The notes beneath the pieces are model-generated. The model had not been told where the DNA came from. It worked only from the letters and a program-made list of their open reading frames with translations, and did not search any database. Both the position numbers and the translations under genes were made by a program. This document shows, piece by piece, positions 38,401-48,064 of a stretch of 64,000 nt of DNA. Location: assembly GCA_963725255.1 (NCBI GenBank), contig CAVRXV010000009.1, forward strand, positions 124,001 through 188,000, read 5' to 3'. Each line of letters starts with the position of its first letter. The stretch's first letter is position 1. Origin of the DNA: JAIEPX01 sp963725255 (lineage in GTDB: Bacteria; Pseudomonadota; Gammaproteobacteria; JAIEPX01).

Positions 38401-39872
38401 AAGGTAACTCACCTAAAATAGCACTGGAACGAGCACAAAGCGCCTATAAAAACTTATGTGATCTGAAAGATCAGTCTGGAATTTCTTTGCCGGCACATAT
38501 TCGATCTTATATCTTTGTTCTTAAAACAATTTTTGAGTCCGATCTGAATTTGAATCAAGTCTTAGACCATTTAAACGAAGCCTTGAAAATAGTTAATTCC
38601 AATACCAATGTTGCACATAAAATTGAAGTTATATTACGAAAAATGGATTGGATTTCGAATGGTAAAATTGATTCTAAAATTATGCGAATTATAGACGAAC
38701 TTAACCAGCTTTTTAAATTGCTTCGCTCATTAACAACAGAAAGGGCAAAAAGTTTTTCTAACCAAATCATGATTGCCATTACCCGGTATTTCTTTCTATT
38801 TTTCTCATATAGCCTTCCTTTCACTGACATACTCTCTCCTACACTCCAACACGATGCTCTCGAACTACATGAACTCATCCAATCAATAATAACTTATCTA
38901 GAAGATACGATATTAGTCAAAGATGGATCAGAGTTTGCCATCTCCTCTCTCGATAATATTAATACCCTAAAAATGATTGTTAAAATTAGGATGTTATTGA
39001 TTTCTCACAGTAATCTAGAAACAAAGATAAGAGGCGATCTGGTTCAAAAATCGGATTATTCAGAAGGCATTCAACTTCTTATCCCTAAAATGACCATTAC
39101 TTTTTCAGAATTATTGAGACACGACGATCTATTAATCACTCCCCATAGCCCATTGATCAGTTTAGCCATTACGTGCCAACATATGCTAAGCTATTCAACA
39201 GCTGAACAACATAACACTAATCCTGAAATTCAGAACCTCGTTAGCTGTTACAAAACCGTCTCTGAATTAACCATCAATATTTTCCCAGTATTGTTGCAAG
39301 ATCAATTTAAACCCTTCTGCGAACCCAATGAGGATGCATTGTCTGGCTTTAGGCAACTCATTTTACTAACCGATTGTCTCAATAATGCTCACCTTGCCTA
39401 TGGCCTAACGATTTCCCCGGACCACCTACCTTTAATTCGAAAAATGCGTGATCGTTTTCCCAACAATATTTATATTGGTTATACTTTATTCAGGGCATTA
39501 TCTGAGAATAACCCGCGCGATACACCATGCCCAGAAGCAATAGAAGCTTGTTGTAAAGCTGCTGACGCAGGCCACTCTCACGCGCAGTACTATTACAGTG
39601 TAATCCTTGTTCGCGGTGATTTTGGAGCCACTATTGATCGAGACAGAGCGCAAGATTATTTACAAAAATCAAACAAGCAAGGGTATTATCGGGCCCAAAT
39701 CCGTTTAGCAAAACTCCATAAGTCAGGGTTATTTGGACGATCTGAGTACAATAATGAAGCAGCCCAATTGCACGCAGAAGCAGCCATGGATAATTCTGAA
39801 ACGCCCGATCAAGCAAGACAAGAATTAGCGGCAAAATTTGATGTTTATTTCGTTCCTAATCAATTACATTAA
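35484..39872 (+). CDS. 1462-aa putative effector with C-terminal Sel1-like repeats
   Basis: A very large protein with no recognisable N-terminal domain. It is mostly helical with a polar linker near residues 290-320 (EIPVEEKPNSAETLKPEGNK). Near the C-terminus, about residues 1350-1445, are Sel1-like repeats: AIEACCKAADAGHSHAQYYY, RAQDYLQKSNKQGYYRAQIR and LHKSGLFG...AAQLHAEAA. Sel1 repeats are protein-interaction modules common in Legionella and Coxiella effectors. There is no signal peptide. GAGGA stands before the ATG. It lies 18 bp before tsaD on the same strand; effector status is inferred. Confidence 0.55.
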   Translation: MKFDKVLDLAKVAIEEFIALLEKETVFNSLNRRVIVESNETAKLDRLRLLFTSDLSPETASSLYLNQQIDQMIELKDPILGSLDFTLAPIDSLIIPITPLTLVYHSKLSKSQILTFLRSLQLFLDKKSNQLLCGWELTRLNEYDYYTNTATGIDWAFFRPFVKSTTPDGEKDSLLFNMAIEGHAYDTIQCFLTPKQFVTLQKTNGLNSQAEIVCAQNLVEFITPQQTDTSRLTTIKKMLTPKDGKKDFVVICQTIHSILSKRPQEGLSETETLFYNNLGRIYNPVRRIVEINSEIPVEEKPNSAETLKPEGNKNPTTNSATKLDHSSLSLSKKLLQSLSNIELHAVLLQETLLTLPTLTDPFKAEDEKLICELLHSKAPLFQELKKLATDKSFTIEDQTHLVSWLMSSMHLLTELIEQFSALHFRLSTLELSTYLIELLMSLRSDCGSKESDYLNNQIHLLKEDLLNACLFSGHYERVLSWLAIFATIPCTFSENTAFPFYYSRGQDLHFRSQVAHLTGDFETASELGNQTKDVIEQAFSLLLTQYGKKQKTSKQRAQPQIQYDPAIATDFLNATKKYIKCYALSHSALSTELFQFNRFLEAYESLKIVANDLENSKTYLEILDRIRSKFNLKFDSKSKQKKSTTSHELTTQKMRWCMVRNFLLIKRVLRSHLPPHFDLIENNETLVLLANKETQATALFAKLKKYSVTCTIDKKSINFTSFTTIQLDNLKKVLLSPPEKPSLHKIVPSSNKTEIGHEALRFRCLKNLHYKFFEHQKKAVFDVLDDELQVFYNQCKNPLLRMKTLLILVSLNLSSSFSSWASGQYQDAEDFFTSANTHSNTACQLLSNLSNNEHFAEASQICSIIKDKIESHIEVTTQVLFTSFLNSSSDYLNSVKPLLQGKISTFHWCHIGVNKMVTFFKNSEEIREVLFRKTLCFESKDYEKRHQLLVESTQLSFEAAYELLTQTALTKAEGNSPKIALERAQSAYKNLCDLKDQSGISLPAHIRSYIFVLKTIFESDLNLNQVLDHLNEALKIVNSNTNVAHKIEVILRKMDWISNGKIDSKIMRIIDELNQLFKLLRSLTTERAKSFSNQIMIAITRYFFLFFSYSLPFTDILSPTLQHDALELHELIQSIITYLEDTILVKDGSEFAISSLDNINTLKMIVKIRMLLISHSNLETKIRGDLVQKSDYSEGIQLLIPKMTITFSELLRHDDLLITPHSPLISLAITCQHMLSYSTAEQHNTNPEIQNLVSCYKTVSELTINIFPVLLQDQFKPFCEPNEDALSGFRQLILLTDCLNNAHLAYGLTISPDHLPLIRKMRDRFPNNIYIGYTLFRALSENNPRDTPCPEAIEACCKAADAGHSHAQYYYSVILVRGDFGATIDRDRAQDYLQKSNKQGYYRAQIRLAKLHKSGLFGRSEYNNEAAQLHAEAAMDNSETPDQARQELAAKFDVYFVPNQLH

Positions 39873-39890
39873 TAGGCATGAAGGTGCATT

Positions 39891-40898
39891 ATGATTATCT
39901 TAGGCATTGAAACATCGTGTGACGAAACAGGCGTGGCGCTTTACAGCGAAACGGCGGGTCTCATCGCACACCGAATATACAGTCAAATTACTTTACATGA
40001 AGAATTTGGCGGCGTTGTACCCGAGCTAGCCTCTCGCGATCAAATCCAAAAATTATTGCCTTTAATTCTTCAACTCCTAAACGATGAAGAAATGGCATTG
40101 TCTGATCTTTCAGGAATTGCTTACACGGCAGGGCCTGGATTAGCAGGAGCTCTGATGGTAGGCGCTTGTGTAGGTCGTAGTTTGGCGTATGCATTAAAAA
40201 TTCCTGCTATTCCTGTGAATCATTTGGAAGCGCATCTATTAGCCCCGATGCTTGAAGAAAATCCACCTGCTTTTCCACATTTAGCACTCTTAGTTTCTGG
40301 CGGACATTGCGCATTAATTCACGTCGAAAAACTAGGCGAATATTCTATTATTGGCGAAACTGTAGACGACGCTGTAGGAGAAGCTTTCGATAAAACAGCT
40401 CGAATTCTTGGTATGCCATATCCCGGCGGTCCAAAAATTGCTGCACTCGCTTTAAAAGGAAATCCCCAACGCTATCATTTTCCACGTCCGATGACAGATA
40501 GACCTGGATTAGATTTTAGTTTTAGTGGAATTAAAACATTCGCTGCGAATTTAATTCACTCAGAAGGCACGAACCCCTCTACGTTTCCCGATATTGCCGC
40601 CAGTTTTCAAAAAGCCATCATTGACACACTTGTCATTAAATCACGTCGTGCGATTCAGCAGACTGGATTATCGACTCTTGTAGTTTCGGGTGGTGTCAGC
40701 GCTAATCAATTACTTCGAGAAGAACTCGCATTAATGGCTCACGATCTGAATATTCAATTGCATTTCCCTCGTTTAGAATTTTGCACAGACAACGGTGCGA
40801 TGGTCGCCTACGCAGGACTTCAAAACATTAAACAAGGTAAAAAAGTAGGCTTAGCCATCAACATTGAACCACGTTGGCGACTTGATTCCTTGAATTGA
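39891..40898 (+). CDS. tsaD: tRNA N6-adenosine threonylcarbamoyltransferase TsaD
   Basis: A 335-aa ASKHA-fold protein that transfers threonylcarbamoyl to A37 of ANN-decoding tRNAs, together with TsaB and TsaE. It shows the N-terminal GIETSCDETGVALY, the metal-binding NHLEAHLLAPM, the nucleotide-binding LLVSGGHCALI, and the C-terminal VVSGGVSANQLLREEL and FCTDNGAMVAYAG. It begins 18 bp after the 1462-aa gene with AAGGTG as ribosome site. It ends 2 bp before the convergent prpD stop. Usually rpsU lies nearby in gammaproteobacteria; it is not seen here. Confidence 0.97.
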   Translation: MIILGIETSCDETGVALYSETAGLIAHRIYSQITLHEEFGGVVPELASRDQIQKLLPLILQLLNDEEMALSDLSGIAYTAGPGLAGALMVGACVGRSLAYALKIPAIPVNHLEAHLLAPMLEENPPAFPHLALLVSGGHCALIHVEKLGEYSIIGETVDDAVGEAFDKTARILGMPYPGGPKIAALALKGNPQRYHFPRPMTDRPGLDFSFSGIKTFAANLIHSEGTNPSTFPDIAASFQKAIIDTLVIKSRRAIQQTGLSTLVVSGGVSANQLLREELALMAHDLNIQLHFPRLEFCTDNGAMVAYAGLQNIKQGKKVGLAINIEPRWRLDSLN

Positions 40899-40899
40899 A

Positions 40900-42328
40900 T
40901 TATGGCTTGACAAGCAAAGACATAAATTCAGACACTGGAGTTGACTCCAATCCTTGTTGATCTTCATATAAAGCAATCAACTTAGTGTATTGTTCTGGAG
41001 TAAAATGCGTCATAAATTGACGATGATATTTAGATTCTAACAAAGGCAAACATTCTTTTCTTCGACGTGGATGTCCTAATGGATATTCAACCACGACTTC
41101 ATCCGTTGTGGTGCCATCATTAAAAATAATTTTGATCGCATTTGCGATAGAACGTTTTTCAGGATCGTAATAATCTTTTGTAAAATTCTCATCTTGAGTG
41201 ACATGCATTTTTTTACGAAGTGCATCGATTCGTGGATCGCGCGCAAAATGATCATCATAATGTTCAGCACTCACTTCACCAAACACCAAAGCAACAGCAA
41301 TCATGTATTGCAAACAATGATCTCTATCTGATCGACTATTTAATTCCTCAGTTTTACTGATAATTCTCACTGCAGGTTCTTGAGTACGAACTTCAATTCG
41401 TTCAATGGCATCCCATTTAAATTTCACTTTTTCGTATAATTTTAAAGCAGCTTCAATAGCAGTTTGTCCGTGAAATTCAGCAGGAAATTGTCCTTTAAAT
41501 AAAATATTCTCAATCACATAACTGGAAAATTCGCGATTAACAACGAGTGGCTTGCCTTCAAAATAAACATCATTAAATCCCCAGCGTTCTGCTGTAAGTA
41601 CTGTTGGAATTCCAACTTCTCCACGTAATGCCAATATGTGCTAACCACACAGCGCGGCTTGTTGCATCACCGGCCGCCCAAGATTTTCGACTGGTTGTAT
41701 TGTGACCATGTCTGTAGGTTCGAAGTGCTTGACCATCAACAAAAGCATGAGAAATCGCGTTGGCAATAGTCTCTTTTTTACCACCTGCCATAGCTGTCAC
41801 TACTGCAGTAGAAGCAATTTTAACTAAAATGACGTGATCCAGACCTACACTATTAAAACTATTTTCCAGTGCTAAAACACCTTGGATTTCGTAGGCTTTT
41901 ATCATTGCGGTGAGAATATCGCCCATTAATAATTCGGGCTGACCCTTATCTCGACGTACTCGGCTAACATAATCACCGACAGATAATATTGCACCTAAAT
42001 TATCGGAAGGATGTGCCCATTCTTTTGCTAACCACGTGTCATTAAAATCCAACCAACGAATTAAAAGGCCAATATTAAACGCAGCTTCTACAGGATTTAA
42101 TTCAAATTTTGTTGCAGGAACTCGAACGCCATCATCCATAAATTCACCGCCTACAACAGGCCCCATGATTCGTTGGCATTCTGGAAAAACTGTGGCTAAA
42201 CATGCGCAGGCTAGAGCATCATATAAACAAAGTCGCGCTGTACTGTAAGCTTCACGTGATTTGATAACGGCATTTGCTGCATATTCAGCAATCTGCATAA
42301 TTAATGCGTCGAATTCCTGTTCCATCAT
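40900..42328 (-). pseudogene. prpD: 2-methylcitrate dehydratase PrpD, frameshifted
   Basis: Two overlapping frames together give a complete MmgE/PrpD protein. The 5' frame (41573-42328) contains the family blocks WLDFNDTWLAKEWAHPSDNL and RKSWAAGDATSRAVWLAHI. The 3' frame (from about 41634 down to 40900) continues ALRGEVGIPTVLTAERWGFN and runs to the normal end. One extra base near 41631-41632 (ATTGGCA where ATTGCA would keep the frame) breaks it. The enzyme dehydrates 2-methylcitrate in propionate catabolism. It follows ispG by 13 bp, an unusual location away from prpBC. Either a recent pseudogene or a sequence error; prpB in this window carries a similar lesion. Confidence 0.9.
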
Positions 42329-42341
42329 TGCTCCTTATAAA

Positions 42342-43562
42342 TTACGCTTGCTGCTCCCCATAATGAGAAACCACATAATTATCAACCATTTGTGTGAATT
42401 CTGCAGCGATATTTGATCCTCTCAATGTAGCTGCTTTTTCACCATCAACAAAAACGGGTGCGACTGGTTCTTCACCAGTGCCTGGCAAACTAATGCCAAT
42501 GTTCGCATGCTTACTTTCACCTGGGCCATTTACAATGCATCCCATCACAGCCACTGACATCGTTTCGACTCCAGGATAAAGCTGCTTCCAATGACTCATT
42601 TTAGCACATAAATGGTTTTGTATATCTTGAGCCAGCTCGCGGAAGTAGGCACTGGTCGTTCGTCCACAGCCTGGACAAGCGGTTACCATTGGCATAAAAC
42701 TGCGAATTCCCATGGTTTGAAGGATTTCCTGACTGACTCGAACTTCACGTGTACGTTCTGCACCAGGTTCTGGAGTGAGTGAAGTTCGGATCGTGTCGCC
42801 GATTCCTTCTTGAAGTAATATCCCCATTCCAATACTTGAGGCAACGATACTTTTGCTACCCATTCCGGCTTCGGTTAACCCCAAGTGCAAAGCGTACGAG
42901 CATCGGTCTGCCAGCATACGATAAACAGCAATTAAATCTTGCACTTGACTGACTTTAGTCGACAATACGATTTTATTAGCGGGTAATCCTAGCTCTTCTG
43001 CCATTTGCGCACTGCCAACAGCAGACTGGACAATGGCTTCATGCATGACTTGTTGTGCAGATTTCGGTTCAGCAGATTTTCCGTTTTCGTCCATCAATTT
43101 TGCTAAGATGGCTTTATCTAAGCTTCCCCAATTGACGCCAATGCGAACAGGTTTATCGTTGATTAATGCCACTTCGATCATCTGTGCAAATTGTTTGTCT
43201 TTTTTTGCACCAAAACCAACGTTGCCCGGATTTATTCGATATTTTGCGAGGGTTTTTGCACAATCAGGGTATTGAGTGAGTAAGGTATGACCGTTGTAGT
43301 GAAAATCGCCGATGATCGGTACGTGATACCCAGCAGATTCCAGATCTTCACAAATATAAGGGACTTGCTCAGCGGCTTCTTCGTTATTCACTGTAATTCG
43401 TACTAATTCTGATCCAGTATCCGCTAATGCTTTGATCTGTGTCACTGTTCGAGCTCGATCAGCAGTATCGGTATCCGTCATGGATTGAATGACTACAGGT
43501 GCTTCACCGCCCACGGTGACATGAGCAATTTTTACTGGGATTGTTAGGCGTCGTTTAATCAT
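42342..43562 (-). CDS. ispG: 4-hydroxy-3-methylbut-2-en-1-yl diphosphate synthase IspG (GcpE)
   Basis: A 406-aa iron-sulfur enzyme of the MEP isoprenoid pathway, converting MEcPP to HMBPP. The N-terminal barrel has VIQSMTDTDTADRARTVTQI and RINPGNVGFG. The 4Fe-4S cysteines are in ACPGCGRTTSAYF and AVMGCIVNGPGES. Length is typical of proteobacterial IspG without the plant insert. It is the likely first gene of an ispG-prpD transcript, with an 88-bp gap from the U-box gene upstream. An intact MEP gene next to aacS/mvaB shows isoprenoids are made by MEP, so mvaB is catabolic. Confidence 0.97.
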   Translation of the reverse strand: MIKRRLTIPVKIAHVTVGGEAPVVIQSMTDTDTADRARTVTQIKALADTGSELVRITVNNEEAAEQVPYICEDLESAGYHVPIIGDFHYNGHTLLTQYPDCAKTLAKYRINPGNVGFGAKKDKQFAQMIEVALINDKPVRIGVNWGSLDKAILAKLMDENGKSAEPKSAQQVMHEAIVQSAVGSAQMAEELGLPANKIVLSTKVSQVQDLIAVYRMLADRCSYALHLGLTEAGMGSKSIVASSIGMGILLQEGIGDTIRTSLTPEPGAERTREVRVSQEILQTMGIRSFMPMVTACPGCGRTTSAYFRELAQDIQNHLCAKMSHWKQLYPGVETMSVAVMGCIVNGPGESKHANIGISLPGTGEEPVAPVFVDGEKAATLRGSNIAAEFTQMVDNYVVSHYGEQQA

Positions 43563-43650
43563 TATGTCTACTCAGTGATTGGAGGTGCCTGAGCTTACCA
43601 GATTCACGTGAAGAGGGTCAAATAAAGCTAATTCTCCGCCTTCCCCGGTT

Positions 43651-45864
43651 TCACCCGTTAAAATTTCTTGGGCTTGTTGCAGGCAATGAGTCATCACGGT
43701 AATCTTCGGGTGCCGCAGCACGCTTCGCCGACAACTGCGAGAACTTTTTGTAGTCGTCACCTAAAATCGTTATCGTCAACGGCACCTCTTGGACCAAAAA
43801 CGCACGTTTTTCCAACACATCTTTGGCACTCGGCTCGGGCACGTCCCCACATGAATCTTCGGAACAAGGAGGAATTTCATAACGAACTTGCTCTGGCTCG
43901 GGCACGCTGAATCGAGATTGATCTGGCTCTGGCTCGGGCACGCTGCACAGAATTCGCTCTCTGCTTAGATAATAATGTTTACTTCGCACGAGACCCTTGC
44001 TGACTGATTCATTTATCACAACCAAATCATAGAACAATCTTAAAGTTTCACTATACCTCCCTCCCCCCTCTCTAGAACCAAAGTCGCTAGCATCGTACCA
44101 CGCTACCTTTTCTCCTGGTTCTAACCATAAATGGATCACCCATGCCGGTAGCTTCAGCTGAGCCTCAACGACTTTGCGCCACAGGGCTGCGATCTGCTTT
44201 TTATATGGGGCGCGATCCCACAAACGGTGCTCTTCGAACCTTGCGATGAATCTGATCAAGCCACCCAGCGCATCTCGCAGCGTTTCAATGGAATGTCGTA
44301 GTTCCTCCAGTGCTTTATAATTGTTATTGCCTTTCTCATTCCTGCTCTCTGCAAGTTGCTTGTCAATCTCTTCCCGTCTTCCCTCGGGCCAATAGCGCTT
44401 GAGCAAATCCTGCATCGGTTCATCATCTGCGGCATCGGCATATTGTAAACCGGTTATGCCTGCTGCTTCTGCGCCCTCAACCTTTTCCGTGAATCGCCTC
44501 AGTCCAAAATCCACTAAGCGGCCTTTTTTCAATAATAAGGTGGGGTCTTCTTGTAACATTATTTCTGTTTCGATGAGGTTCCCTGTAGACACACGCACTA
44601 AGAATTCGCTGATTCTGAGTTCTGCATCAGGCAACAAATCTGGATCTGCTTTTCGCATCCCCGTCACATCTGCGGATTGATGTACGGGCCAAGGAAATCT
44701 GAGCATATGCAGAAATAATATGCTGAATTTGCCCCCTTTGATGTTCAATAATCCTGGATCTTGTTCTATTATTGCATCCGCTTCAGCGTCTAGTCCTCGG
44801 CGCACAAGATCTAATAATTTTGTGACCATGAAATGAGCACCGCCGATAGCCACCTGAAAGCATTCTGAGATCCCTGGTCTGCCAGCCAGCGCTAAATTTC
44901 TTGCCTCGCTAAAGGTGAGTTTTGGTTCCGCGTTGACTGTCGCGCGTACAATTTTATGCGTTACACCTTGGGTCATCTTTTCAAAAAAAGCCTGCTGGAG
45001 GAAATAACCCTTTTCTTCTATATCTTCGCGCAGTTTTTGTTGGAATGTCAGGTCCTGCAATTTCTCTGCGAGATTATCCGCCCTGACACCGAGATCTGCA
45101 GGCAATGGATTTTTTCGTACACGCCCTATTCTCGGATCACGAATATAGTACTGCCTGTCGTCCAAGTAAATCGTATTATCGGCGGCGTTTTGAAGATCGC
45201 CTTCTAAAGCTGAGACTAAGCGAAAAGCAGTGTCTTTTTTAGCCGACCACTTACTAGCCGTTCTCTGAGTAAGTTCTTCCTTTAAGCTTATGTTTTCTTC
45301 CTTAAAGTGTTCTAGTTCAGCGAGCTCATCCAGTTCGGTGCGCTCATTTTTCATGGGAACATCTTCCAATGGGGGTAGCTCCTCCTGATCTGCGGGAACA
45401 TCTTCCAATGAAGGGAGATCATCCTGATCTGGGAGATCAGCCTCCAATGGGGGTAGCTCCTCCTGATCTGCGGGAACATCTTCCAATGAAGGGAGATCAT
45501 CCTGATCTGGGAGATCAGCCTCCAATGGGGGTAGCCCTGAGAGAACATCTTCCCATGGGGCTGGCTCATTCAGCTCCAACAGTTGTAGTCGTAACCGGGC
45601 GTTTTCATATTTTTCCTGAACTAGCGTTGACTGCGACTTAAGCCATGCGCGAATCTCTCCCAGCATCAGGTGATTCGGTATTAAGTAGGAGTGTATCAAG
45701 GGCGAATTTGAACCTGGTATGAACACCGGGCCCCGAGGATTCTTCGCAATCAACCGCTCAATGGCCACTCGCTCATAAGTCCTACCATCGGCCGCAATCA
45801 CGGGATCCACCATAATCTCTTGCGTAATAGGGCATATTGCCCAGTATGGATATTTGTTTTGCAT
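43651..45864 (-). CDS. U-box domain protein (putative ubiquitin ligase effector), copy 1
   Basis: A 737-aa protein whose first 80 residues form a clear U-box: YWAICPITQEIMVDPVIAAD, GRTYERVAIERLI, then NSPLIHSYLIPNHLMLGEIR. U-boxes recruit E2 ubiquitin-conjugating enzymes, and in bacteria they are known from injected ligases such as LubX and GobX of Legionella. After it comes an acidic segment with a duplicated 26-residue unit (LPDQDDLPSLEDVPADQEEL), then a long region shared with the copy at 46019. Substrate-binding parts are not recognisable. GGAGG sits 7 bases before the ATG. The C-terminus (DDSLPATSPRNFNG) is nearly the same in both paralogues. Confidence 0.88.
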   Translation of the reverse strand: MQNKYPYWAICPITQEIMVDPVIAADGRTYERVAIERLIAKNPRGPVFIPGSNSPLIHSYLIPNHLMLGEIRAWLKSQSTLVQEKYENARLRLQLLELNEPAPWEDVLSGLPPLEADLPDQDDLPSLEDVPADQEELPPLEADLPDQDDLPSLEDVPADQEELPPLEDVPMKNERTELDELAELEHFKEENISLKEELTQRTASKWSAKKDTAFRLVSALEGDLQNAADNTIYLDDRQYYIRDPRIGRVRKNPLPADLGVRADNLAEKLQDLTFQQKLREDIEEKGYFLQQAFFEKMTQGVTHKIVRATVNAEPKLTFSEARNLALAGRPGISECFQVAIGGAHFMVTKLLDLVRRGLDAEADAIIEQDPGLLNIKGGKFSILFLHMLRFPWPVHQSADVTGMRKADPDLLPDAELRISEFLVRVSTGNLIETEIMLQEDPTLLLKKGRLVDFGLRRFTEKVEGAEAAGITGLQYADAADDEPMQDLLKRYWPEGRREEIDKQLAESRNEKGNNNYKALEELRHSIETLRDALGGLIRFIARFEEHRLWDRAPYKKQIAALWRKVVEAQLKLPAWVIHLWLEPGEKVAWYDASDFGSREGGGRYSETLRLFYDLVVINESVSKGLVRSKHYYLSRERILCSVPEPEPDQSRFSVPEPEQVRYEIPPCSEDSCGDVPEPSAKDVLEKRAFLVQEVPLTITILGDDYKKFSQLSAKRAAAPEDYRDDSLPATSPRNFNG
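45366..45536 (-). repeat. In-frame 78-bp tandem repeat in the first U-box gene
   Basis: A 78-bp unit (starting AACATCTTCCAATGAAGGGA at 45397 and again at 45475) occurs twice plus partial flanking units. It encodes 26 residues rich in Asp, Glu, Leu and Pro. The paralogue at 46019 has a shorter, non-repeated segment here. Being a multiple of three, copy-number change would alter linker length without breaking the frame. Confidence 0.9.
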
Positions 45865-46018
45865 CTTGACCTCCTATAAGTCTTGTTATAGCACAAACTC
45901 AACCTATTAAGCAGCCAACAAAAGCCTGCAGACAATAAGCGAACAAATTCAACCGCCCGCCGAAAAAGTGGAAGTCTGATTAGAGTTCCGGTCTCATGAG
46001 GCGATGGCGCGAATAACT

Positions 46019-48064
46019 TTACCCGTTAAAATTACTTGGGGTTGTCGGAGGCAATGAGTCATCACGGTAATCTTCGTGTGCCGCAGCACGTTTCGCTGAC
46101 AACTGCGAGAACTTTTTGTAGTCGCCAACTATGCCAGCTATGTCCTCTCTTTCCAGCACGTCATTATCGCCGAATGTACGTACAGCAAACCCCCATTGAA
46201 TTGTATCCCACTTACCTGCATCTAGGTAGATACGCGGTTGATCGTTGAGTTCCAGCGAATCATCATCTAATGGGCTTATAAATTGCTGCGGCATGCGTTT
46301 TCTCATGAAGCCATAGTTTCTTGATTCGTCTATCAAGACAACGTGGTACAGAAATCTAAAACTTTTACCATCCCTCACCAACCCCTCACTGGAACCAAAC
46401 TCGCTAGCATCGTACCACGCCACGTTTTCTCCTGGTTCTAACCATAAATAGATTACCCATGCCGGTAGCTTCAGCTGGGCCTCAACGACTTTGCGCCACA
46501 AGGCTACAATCTTCTTCTTTTCATATGGGGCAAGTTGAGAGATAGGGAGCCTTTTGAACCTTGCGATGGATTTGATAAAGACACCCAGCACATCTCGCAG
46601 GGTTTCAATGGAATGTCGCAGTTCCTCCAGCGCTTTATAATTATTATTGCCTTGCTCATTCCTGCTCTCAGTAAGCTGCTTGTCAATCTCTTCCTCTCTC
46701 CCCTTGGGCCAATAGCGCTTGAGCAAAGCCTGCATCGGTTCATCATCTGCGGCATCGGCATATTGTAATCCGGTTATGCCTGCTGCTTCTGCTCCCTCGA
46801 CCTTTTTCGTGAATCGCCTGAGCCCAAAATCCACTAAGCGGCCTCTTCTGAATAATAAGGTCGGGGCTTGATTTAACATTTTTTCTGTTTCGATGAGGTC
46901 CCCCGTAGACACATGCATTAAGAATTGGCTGATGCTGAGCTCTGCACCGCGCAACAAGTCTGGATCTGCTTTTCGCATCTCCCACACATCTACGGATTGA
47001 TCTATGGACCAAGGAAATCTGAGTATATGCAGAAATAATTTGCTGAATTTGACCTCTTTGATGTCCAACAATCCTGGATCTTGTTCTATTATTGCATCCG
47101 CTTCAGCGTCTAGTCCGTAGCGCACAAGATCTAATAATTTTGTGACCATGAAATGAGCGCCTCCGATAGCCACCTGAAAGAATTCTGAGATCCCTGGTCT
47201 GCCAGCCAGCGCTAAATTTCTTGCCTGGCTAAAGGTGAGTTTTGGTTCCGCGTTGACTGTCGCGCGTACTATTTTATGCTTTACACCTTGGGTCATCTTT
47301 TCAAAAAAAGCCTGCTGGAGGAAATAACCCTTTTCTTCTATATCCTCGCGCAGTTTTTGTTGGAATGTCAGGTCCTGCAATTTCTCTGGGAGATTATCCG
47401 TCGTGACACCGAGCGCTGCAGGCAATGGATTTTTTCTTACACGCCCTATTCTCGGATCACGAATATAATAGTGCTTGTCGTCCAAGTAAATCGTATTATC
47501 GGCGGCGTTATGAAGATCGCCTTCTAAGGTTGAGACTAAGCGAAATTCAATGTATTTTTTAGCCGACCACTTACTAGCCGCTCTCCGAGCAAGCTCTTCG
47601 CTTAATTTTAGGTTCTCTTGCTGAAAGCGTTCCAGTTCCGTAAGCTCATTTTCCATAGGAACATCTTCCAATCGGGGTCGCTTATGCTTGGGTAGCTCTG
47701 AGAAAACACCCTCCCCTGAGGAAAGCTCCAGCGCTACGGAAACATCTTCCCATGGGGCTAGCTCATCCAGCTCCAGCAGTTGTAATCGTAACCAGGCCTT
47801 TTTATATTTTTCCTGAACTAGCGTTGAATGCAGCTTAAACCATTCGCGAATCTCTCCCAGCATCACGTAATTCGGTATTAAGTAGGAGTGTATCAAGGGC
47901 GAATTTGAATCTGGTACGAACACCGGGCCCCGAGGATTTTTCGCAATCAACCGCTCAATGGCCACCCGCTCATAAGTCCTACCATCGGCCGCAATCACCG
48001 GGTCCACCATAATCTCGTGCGTAATAGGGCATATTGCCCAATATGGAATATTTTTGTTTCGCAT
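46019..48064 (-). CDS. U-box domain protein (putative ubiquitin ligase effector), copy 2
   Basis: A 681-aa tandem paralogue of the protein at 43651, sharing the U-box (YWAICPITHEIMVDPVIAAD, residues about 8-85) and most of the body. Differences are concentrated in the acidic linker (no 78-bp repeat) and the last 100 residues, where this copy has DDDSLELNDQPRIYLDAGKW before the common DYKKFSQLSAKRAAA ending. That pattern suggests duplication followed by divergence of the target-binding end. The start codon is preceded by a run of eight G, acting as the ribosome site at 48079-48072. The intergenic space to copy 1 is 154 bp. Confidence 0.88.
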   Translation of the reverse strand: MRNKNIPYWAICPITHEIMVDPVIAADGRTYERVAIERLIAKNPRGPVFVPDSNSPLIHSYLIPNYVMLGEIREWFKLHSTLVQEKYKKAWLRLQLLELDELAPWEDVSVALELSSGEGVFSELPKHKRPRLEDVPMENELTELERFQQENLKLSEELARRAASKWSAKKYIEFRLVSTLEGDLHNAADNTIYLDDKHYYIRDPRIGRVRKNPLPAALGVTTDNLPEKLQDLTFQQKLREDIEEKGYFLQQAFFEKMTQGVKHKIVRATVNAEPKLTFSQARNLALAGRPGISEFFQVAIGGAHFMVTKLLDLVRYGLDAEADAIIEQDPGLLDIKEVKFSKLFLHILRFPWSIDQSVDVWEMRKADPDLLRGAELSISQFLMHVSTGDLIETEKMLNQAPTLLFRRGRLVDFGLRRFTKKVEGAEAAGITGLQYADAADDEPMQALLKRYWPKGREEEIDKQLTESRNEQGNNNYKALEELRHSIETLRDVLGVFIKSIARFKRLPISQLAPYEKKKIVALWRKVVEAQLKLPAWVIYLWLEPGENVAWYDASEFGSSEGLVRDGKSFRFLYHVVLIDESRNYGFMRKRMPQQFISPLDDDSLELNDQPRIYLDAGKWDTIQWGFAVRTFGDNDVLEREDIAGIVGDYKKFSQLSAKRAAAHEDYRDDSLPPTTPSNFNG

